Below, one piece after another: positions 58,963 to 64,000 of a stretch of 64,000 nucleotides of DNA; positions within the stretch are counted from its first letter, which is position 1; every line of letters begins with the position of its first letter. The translations under genes were made by a program, and so were the position numbers. Source of the DNA: CAADGN01 sp035443945 (lineage in GTDB: Bacteria > Planctomycetota > Phycisphaerae > Phycisphaerales > UBA1924); NCBI GenBank assembly GCA_035443945.1, contig DAOMNQ010000008.1, forward strand, positions 3,918-67,917. Direction: 5' to 3'. The notes under the pieces are model-generated. The model searched no databases, was not told the origin of the DNA, and was given only the letters and a program-made list of their open reading frames with translations.

Positions 58963-61212
58963 ATGGGCGTTGAGGATCGGTGTGGCGTTCGCGCGTTCGG
59001 GGCGGCATTCGGGCTGGCGACGATTCTCGGGCTGCTGGCAACGCCGCACATGGCGTCGGGGCAGGACGACGACCGCCGCAAGATCGTCGATCAGATCGTG
59101 CCGGTGCACGGGCCCATGTTGACGGGACCGATGACGCCTGAGAACGGACGCATCGCGGAGTTTGGCGCGCACAACGTGACGCTTCTGTCGTGGATGCCGC
59201 TGAATCTGTTCCCGGACACACAGGTGTCAGCGAACGACTGCTGGGGGTACGTGTCGGCGAGCGGTCGGGAGTACATCCTGATCGGGCTTCGCCGGGGCAC
59301 GGGCGTTCTGGAGGTGACGAACCCGACGCAGCCGACGCTGATCGGGTACGTGCCCGGGGCGACGAGCCTGTGGCGGGACATGAAGGTGATCGGCGACTAC
59401 GCGTACGCGGTGAGCGAGGGGGGACTTGGGATCCAGGTGATCGACCTGCGGGGCGTTGACAGCGGGACGGTTGTGCATGTGAAGAACAAGACGCAGAACG
59501 GGCACTCGTCGACGCACAACATCGCCGCGAACACGGACTCGGGGTACCTCTACCTCTGCGGGGCCAACATCGCGAACGGCGGACTCGTGGCTGTGAGCAC
59601 GACTGACCCGACTGACCCGAAGATCGTGGGGAGTTGGAACACGCGGTACGTGCACGATGCGCAGATCGTGACCTACACAGACGGGCCGTACGCGGGCAAG
59701 GAGATCGCGTTCTGCTGCACGGGCGGGGCGGGCCTGGACGTGGTGGACGTGACGAACAAGTCGAACATGACGCGGATCGGGGGGCTGAAGTACCCGGGGA
59801 CGCGGTACAGCCATCAGGGGTGGCTGACCGAGGACCGTAGGTACTTCCTGATCAACGACGAGATGGACGAGCCGGACCCCGCGCCGACGACGCGGACGCA
59901 CGTGATCGACGTGCAGAACCCGGGTTCTCCGGTCTACAAGGGCTGGTTCACGAGTGGGGCGACGAGCACGGACCACAACCTGTACATCCACGAGGGGAAG
60001 GCGTACGAGGCGAACTACCTGTCAGGGCTGCGTGTCTTCGACGTGAGCGACCCGCAGAACGCGGAGCAGATCGCGTGGTTCGACACGCACCCGGAGAACG
60101 ACGCGGCCGGGTACCACGGCGCGTGGAGTTGTTACCCGTATCTGCCGAGCGGGACGATCGCGATCAGCGACATTGAGCGTGGGCTGTTTTTGGTGCGGGT
60201 CGGGACGGACTCGCTCCAGTTCGAGTATCCGGACGGGCTGCCGACGATGTCGCGTCCGGGCGTGGACCTGCCCGTGCGTGTGGGGGTGTTGGAGCAGGGC
60301 GTGACGCTGGATCCTGCGACGGTGCGACTGCACGTCCGCAAGGACGGCTCGACAACCGAGTTCGTGATGACCGAGGAGTCGGTGTTTGCCTTCACGGCGT
60401 CCATCCCGGCCATGGACTGCTACGAAGAGGCCGACTTCTGGTTCTCCGCGACGGACACCGACGGGCTGCTCTATACCGACGTCCTGAACGCGTCGCTGGG
60501 CGGTGGGCACGCACTCATGGCGGCGACCGGGGACGCGGTCGTGTTCGCTGACGACTTCTCCTCTGACCTCGGCTGGACAACGGTCAACACCAGCGTGCAA
60601 TCGGGGGCGTGGGCCAGGACGCAGCCGATCGCTGCGAACGCCTACGAGCCGCAGGGTGATTACGACGGTTCCGGTATGGCCTGGGTGACCGGTGCATCAC
60701 CCGGCGAGATGCTTGTCGGCGGCCCGACGGAACTGATCTCACCCGCTTTCGATCTCAGCGGGGCAGGGGCGGCCGAGGTTTCATATGCCGCGTGGCAGCA
60801 GACCCCGCTCGGCAACAGCCCGCTGCGGGTCCACGCGAGCCCGGACGGCGTGACCTGGACGGAGATCGCCACGCACGTCAACACGCCGACGTGGGAGCAC
60901 AACACGATCCGACTCGACAACCACATCCCGCTGACATCCCAGGTCAGGGTTCGATTCTCCGCGTCGTCGTGGAGCAACTTCTCGAGCGCCGAGGCGGGCG
61001 TGGACGCCTTCTCGATCGTCGCCGTCGAGTGCGACGACTGTCTCGCTGACTACAACGGCGACGGCACGGTGAACACGCAGGACTTCCTTGCGTTCATGAA
61101 CGATTTCACCGGCTCGACGAACGTCGGCAACCCGGACCTCAACGGAGACACGAAGGTGGACTCTCTCGACTTCCTTGCGTTCCTCAACGCGTTCGTGGCG
61201 GGCTGTCCGTAA
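58963..61212 (+). CDS. choice-of-anchor B-like secreted protein with GC-type dockerin end
   Basis: A 749-residue secreted protein with signal peptide (RAFGAAFGLATILGLLATPHMASG). The body to about 430 is made of LVIVD-like propeller repeats (WGYVSASGREYILIGL, VLEVTNPTQPTLIGYVPG, LDVVDVTNKSNMTRIGGL, LRVFDVSDPQNAEQIAWF), as in choice-of-anchor B proteins. A beta domain follows (540-695, FSSDLGWTTVNTSVQSGAWART). The end carries two EF-hand-like loops (DYNGDGTVNTQDFLAFMNDF, LNGDTKVDSLDFLAFLNAF) and VAGCP. Divergent from the pilus operon. A TAGCAT box at 58916-58921 may be its promoter. Confidence 0.88.
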   Translation: MGVEDRCGVRAFGAAFGLATILGLLATPHMASGQDDDRRKIVDQIVPVHGPMLTGPMTPENGRIAEFGAHNVTLLSWMPLNLFPDTQVSANDCWGYVSASGREYILIGLRRGTGVLEVTNPTQPTLIGYVPGATSLWRDMKVIGDYAYAVSEGGLGIQVIDLRGVDSGTVVHVKNKTQNGHSSTHNIAANTDSGYLYLCGANIANGGLVAVSTTDPTDPKIVGSWNTRYVHDAQIVTYTDGPYAGKEIAFCCTGGAGLDVVDVTNKSNMTRIGGLKYPGTRYSHQGWLTEDRRYFLINDEMDEPDPAPTTRTHVIDVQNPGSPVYKGWFTSGATSTDHNLYIHEGKAYEANYLSGLRVFDVSDPQNAEQIAWFDTHPENDAAGYHGAWSCYPYLPSGTIAISDIERGLFLVRVGTDSLQFEYPDGLPTMSRPGVDLPVRVGVLEQGVTLDPATVRLHVRKDGSTTEFVMTEESVFAFTASIPAMDCYEEADFWFSATDTDGLLYTDVLNASLGGGHALMAATGDAVVFADDFSSDLGWTTVNTSVQSGAWARTQPIAANAYEPQGDYDGSGMAWVTGASPGEMLVGGPTELISPAFDLSGAGAAEVSYAAWQQTPLGNSPLRVHASPDGVTWTEIATHVNTPTWEHNTIRLDNHIPLTSQVRVRFSASSWSNFSSAEAGVDAFSIVAVECDDCLADYNGDGTVNTQDFLAFMNDFTGSTNVGNPDLNGDTKVDSLDFLAFLNAFVAGCP

Positions 61213-61261
61213 CCCAGAGCCGATGGACGTGGCGGCGGCGAAACCGATCGTGCCCGGGTGA

Positions 61262-61651
61262 TCAGGGGGTGGGTGCGGGGCGTTTCCAGATCGGGACATC
61301 GCGCTTGAGGCGGTCGATGAACTCGTCCATGGCGTCGAGAGCCTCGCGTCGGTGGGCGGAGACGATGACGAGGCGGAAGGAGCACCCCCCCACCGGCACG
61401 AAGCCGCGGCTGTGCTCGACGCTGACTCGGAGCAGGCCGAGGCGCTGGATAAGGTCGGCGGCGATGGTGTGCATCTGGCGTTGGGCCATCGGCTCGTAGG
61501 TCTCGTAGTGCAGGCCGTCGATGGTGGCGCCGTTCTCGGTGGGCCTGACGATGCCTTCGAAGACGACGGCCGCGCCGCCTTCGGGTTGCGGGCGCTCGGG
61601 CGTGTGGGTCGCGAGCGGCCCATCCGTGATCTGGATGCTGATCGGCATCAT
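61262..61651 (-). CDS. moaE: molybdopterin synthase catalytic subunit
   Basis: MoaE (129 aa) converts cyclic pyranopterin to molybdopterin using sulfur from MoaD. Family parts: VVFEGIVRPTENG, LHYETYEPMAQRQM, SVEHSRGFVPVGGCSFRLVIVSAHR and the catalytic-lysine region DRLKRDVPIWKR. The first ATG (61651) overlaps the moaD stop (ATGA), so both subunits are translationally coupled. Confidence 0.94.
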   Translation of the reverse strand: MMPISIQITDGPLATHTPERPQPEGGAAVVFEGIVRPTENGATIDGLHYETYEPMAQRQMHTIAADLIQRLGLLRVSVEHSRGFVPVGGCSFRLVIVSAHRREALDAMDEFIDRLKRDVPIWKRPAPTP

Positions 61652-61893
61652 CCCCCCGAAACCAGACCGATCAGGGCGACTTCATCGCCGGGTCGGACGA
61701 CCGCATCCGGGGTGACGAACTCACCGTTGAGAGCGAAGCGCAGGCTGGGGAGCATGGGAGCGATGGCGGGGCAGGCGTCGCGCAGGAGTGGCGTGAGCGA
61801 GGCGATGGTCGGGTGGGGGGCGGCTCGGAGGGCGATCGTGGACGAACCCGCGGCGGCGGCGGCGGGACCGAAGAGCAAGACGGCGACGTCCAT
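61648..61893 (-). CDS. moaD: molybdopterin synthase sulfur carrier subunit
   Basis: MoaD (81 aa), a ubiquitin-like protein whose C-terminal Gly-Gly is thiocarboxylated. It ends EVALIGLVSGG, and LPSLRFALNGEFVTPDAVVRPGDEVALI is the family core. ATG 61893 is preceded directly by a GTG that could also start it. A TACACT box lies 7 nt upstream and no Shine-Dalgarno is seen. Confidence 0.92.
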   Translation of the reverse strand: MDVAVLLFGPAAAAAGSSTIALRAAPHPTIASLTPLLRDACPAIAPMLPSLRFALNGEFVTPDAVVRPGDEVALIGLVSGG

Positions 61894-61900
61894 CACGCGG

Positions 61901-61906
61901 AGTGTA
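61901..61906 (-). promoter_or_regulatory. TACACT -10 box before moaD
   Basis: On the minus strand TACACT is followed by 7 nt and ATG (4 nt to the GTG). Same hexamer as before ruvB and the M16 peptidase. Confidence 0.5.
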
Positions 61907-61969
61907 TAAGGTCAACGGTCCGGGGACGATCGCTGCATCGCACTGTTCGACCTCTCAGGAGAACCCGGC

Positions 61970-62332
61970 ATGAGCCTCCCCTCGGCGTATAGAAGGATCG
62001 GCAAGGAGCAACCGGAACTGCTCAAGGCGTACGAGCGCTTCGGCGAAGCGTGCGCGAAGGCGGGGCCGCTTGACACGAAGACCATTGCGCTGGTCAAACT
62101 GGCGATCTCGCTGGGCGCGGGACTGGAGGGGGCAGCGCACTCGCACTGCCGCAAGGCGCTCGCGGCGGGTTGGAGCGCGGACGAGTTGATGCACGTCGCG
62201 CATCTGTGCGCACCGACGATCGGCTTCCCGCCGATGATGCGAAACCGGGGATGGGTGGAGGACGTGGTGGCGAAGGGGAAGAAGGACGACAAGAAGGGCA
62301 AAGGCGGGGAGAAGCGGAAGAAGGGGCGATGA
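61970..62332 (+). CDS. carboxymuconolactone decarboxylase/AhpD-like protein
   Basis: A 120-residue all-helical protein of the CMD/AhpD type: KTIALVKLAISLGAGLEGAAHSHCRKALAAGWSADELMHVAHL. Only one Cys of the usual CxxC pair is present (SHCRKA), so disulfide reductase activity like AhpD is doubtful. A Lys/Gly-rich tail ends it. AGGAG before the ATG. Its stop overlaps the moeA start (ATGA), tying it to cofactor synthesis genes. Confidence 0.85.
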   Translation: MSLPSAYRRIGKEQPELLKAYERFGEACAKAGPLDTKTIALVKLAISLGAGLEGAAHSHCRKALAAGWSADELMHVAHLCAPTIGFPPMMRNRGWVEDVVAKGKKDDKKGKGGEKRKKGR

Positions 62333-63552
62333 ACGAGGGTGACGGCCTGCCCTCGCCCGGCGACGCGCTGCGCGCGCTGCTGGAACGATTGTCCCCTGTC
62401 GGGACGGAGCGCGTGGGGCTGCGCGACGCTGTGGGCCGCGTGCTTGCGGAGGATGCGGCGACGGATCGGCCCAGCCCCGCGCTTTCGGTGAGCGCGATGG
62501 ACGGGTACGCGGTGGACCTTTCTCACTTGCGGGCGGGGTGGGTGGCCGTGGGGGGCGAGGCGGCGATCGGTCAGCCACCTGTGACGCAGCGTGAGGGATG
62601 CGCGGCGCGGATCGTGACGGGCGCGCCCGTGCCGCACGGCGCGACGGCGGTGCTTCGACGCGAGGATGTGGCGGAGCGTGATGGGTGGATCGAGATTGGG
62701 GCGGACCTGATCGCGCGGGTGAAAGAGGGCGAGAACATCCGGCGGGAGGGCGAGAACGGACCGGCCGGGACGGTGTTCGCGCGGGCAGGATGCGAGATCA
62801 CGCCGCCGGTTGCGGGCGCACTGGCCGCATTCGGCGTGGCGTCGCTGCGGGTGCGGAGGCGGGTGCGCGTGGCGATCGTGGCGACGGGGGATGAGGTTGT
62901 GCCGCCGGAGGAGTCGGTTGAGCCGTGGCAGTTGCGGGACTCGAACTCGTCCGCGCTGTCGGCGTTCGTGGCGGGAGCGGCGTGGCTCGCGCTGGTCTCG
63001 GTGGAGCGGTGCGCGGATGAGGAAGCGCCGCTGCGTGCCGCGCTGGGGAGGGCGTTGGACGGCGCGGATGCGGTGTTCGTGTCGGGGGGGGTGTCGATGG
63101 GGCATCGGGACTTCGTGCCGGGAGTGCTGGCGTCGCTCGGCGTGGAGCGTGTGTTCCATCGGGTGGCACAGCGGCCCGGGAAGCCGCTGCTGGGGGGCGT
63201 CGGGCCGCGCGGGCAGTGTGTGCTTGCGCTGCCTGGCAATCCGGTCTCAGTGATGGTGACGGCGCGGAGGTTCGGCGCACCCACGCTCGGGCGGCTCGCG
63301 GGCCTGGAACGGTTCGGCGGACCCGATGGCGCGGTGACACTCGACGGCGAGGAGGAACGGGCGATCCCGCTCTGGATGCACCGGCTCGTGCGGCTCGCCG
63401 CGCCGGGGCGTGCGGAGCGCGTGCCGACGCGCGGATCGGGCGACGTGATCGGGGCGGCGGGGAGCGATGGGTTCGTCGAGATGCCCCCGGGAGAGAGCGG
63501 ATCGGGGCCTTGGGCGTACTACGGTTGGAGGCTGGGGGGAGGCGCGGCGTGA
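62329..63552 (+). CDS. moeA: molybdopterin molybdenumtransferase MoeA
   Basis: MoeA (407 aa) inserts molybdate into adenylylated molybdopterin. Family parts: SVSAMDGYAVD, RIVTGAPVPHGATAVLRREDV, EGENIRREGE, VAIVATGDEV, DSNSSALSAFV, VFVSGGVSMG and ALPGNPVSVMVT. The codons for the SGGVS motif contain a run of eight G. It overlaps the CMD gene and moaC by 4 bp each, so the three are one transcription unit. Confidence 0.94.
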   Translation: MNEGDGLPSPGDALRALLERLSPVGTERVGLRDAVGRVLAEDAATDRPSPALSVSAMDGYAVDLSHLRAGWVAVGGEAAIGQPPVTQREGCAARIVTGAPVPHGATAVLRREDVAERDGWIEIGADLIARVKEGENIRREGENGPAGTVFARAGCEITPPVAGALAAFGVASLRVRRRVRVAIVATGDEVVPPEESVEPWQLRDSNSSALSAFVAGAAWLALVSVERCADEEAPLRAALGRALDGADAVFVSGGVSMGHRDFVPGVLASLGVERVFHRVAQRPGKPLLGGVGPRGQCVLALPGNPVSVMVTARRFGAPTLGRLAGLERFGGPDGAVTLDGEEERAIPLWMHRLVRLAAPGRAERVPTRGSGDVIGAAGSDGFVEMPPGESGSGPWAYYGWRLGGGAA

Positions 63553-64000
63553 AGGGTGACGCGGACCAATCGGGGATGACGCACGTGGGCGCGGACGGGC
63601 GGCCGCGGATGGTGGACGTGGGTGAGAAGGCGGTGACGGCCCGCGGCGCGCGCGCGGAGGCGTTCGTGCGGATGTCGCCTGCGTTGGTGGAGTTGGTGCG
63701 CCGCGACGCGCTTGGGAAGGGGAGCGTGCGCGACGTGGCGCGGCTCGCGGGGATCATGGCGGCGAAGCGGACGGCGGAACTCATCCCGCTGTGCCACCAG
63801 TTGCCGCTGGATCATGCGGAAGTGTCGGTCGAGGTGGTCGAGGGTGGCGTGCGGATCGTCACGGAGGTTCGGACGCATGGGCGCACGGGCGTCGAGATGG
63901 AAGCGCTGACGGCGGCGGCGGCGGCCGCGCTTACGGTGATCGACATGGGGAAGTCGGTCGATCGCGGGATGGTGGTCGAGGGTCTGCGCGTGGTCGAGAA
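63549..64000 (+). CDS. moaC: cyclic pyranopterin monophosphate synthase, partial
   Basis: N-terminal 150 codons of MoaC, which completes cyclic pyranopterin after MoaA; the gene runs off the window. It shows THVGADGRPRMVDVGEKAVTARGA, the substrate-site segment AAKRTAELIPLCHQLPLDHAEV, and VRTHGRTGVEMEALTAAAAAALTVIDMGKSVDRGM. GTG 63549 overlaps the moeA stop and has GGGGGAGG upstream. ATG 63576 gives the more typical family start. Confidence 0.92.
   Translation, partial: MKGDADQSGMTHVGADGRPRMVDVGEKAVTARGARAEAFVRMSPALVELVRRDALGKGSVRDVARLAGIMAAKRTAELIPLCHQLPLDHAEVSVEVVEGGVRIVTEVRTHGRTGVEMEALTAAAAAALTVIDMGKSVDRGMVVEGLRVVE

Overview
The window reads as a chromosomal segment of a high-GC planctomycete, most likely a member of the Phycisphaerae. 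Supporting this are secreted proteins ending in GC-type dockerin-like EF-hand pairs (C-terminus ...FLAFLNAYVAGCP), a surface protein with an LEPR-XLL-like N-terminus (FDALETRRLMSG), an rpsJ-to-rplQ ribosomal cluster lacking rpmD, rpsD and adk, and a planctomycete-style type IV pilus/type II secretion operon. Two runs of N (37876-37975 and 51904-51913) show it is a draft assembly.

Layout. (1) 1-17807, all minus strand: a partial gene, pheS, a membrane-anchored hypothetical, then the S10-spc-alpha ribosomal cluster read rpsJ to rplQ, including secY, map, infA and rpoA. It has a sigma70-like promoter at 18060-18087 and a terminator at 1923-1947. (2) 18234-35088: mixed-strand housekeeping genes: two secreted proteins (one an M28 peptidase), ruvB, hemW, an FHA protein, purA, uppS-cdsA, a coiled-coil zinc-ribbon protein, a GT39-like membrane glycosyltransferase, zwf-pgl-pseudouridine synthase, and a two-domain thiE. 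(3) 35323-41474: surface proteins, an M16 peptidase, a frameshifted oligopeptide ABC ATPase and a DUF1905-like protein. (4) 41559-43127: a repeat-rich, mostly non-coding zone with a truncated epimerase, tandem short repeats, a helical ORF and an AT-rich island. (5) 43128-46516: a TolB-like lipoprotein, a CsgG/LpoB-like lipoprotein, a small protein and a Xer recombinase. (6) 46562-58743, minus strand: a 13-gene pilus/T2SS-like operon headed by a sensor kinase and a STAS protein. (7) 58963-64000: a secreted dockerin protein and molybdenum cofactor genes (moaD-moaE, moeA, moaC).

The main signals beyond routine annotation are these. The plus strand switches from C-rich to G-rich at about 41.7 kb, inside the repeat zone; the switch is origin-type in polarity but could also be a rearrangement or chimeric join. 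The ribosomal protein L22 gene carries an N-terminal Cro/C1-type helix-turn-helix. A TAnnnT box lies 6-9 nt before many start codons, suggesting widespread leaderless transcription. Minor pseudopilins carry added beta-sandwich (lectin-like) domains. A perfect inverted repeat sits on the candidate promoter of the M28 peptidase, and a Fur-like palindrome lies at the 3' end of thiE.
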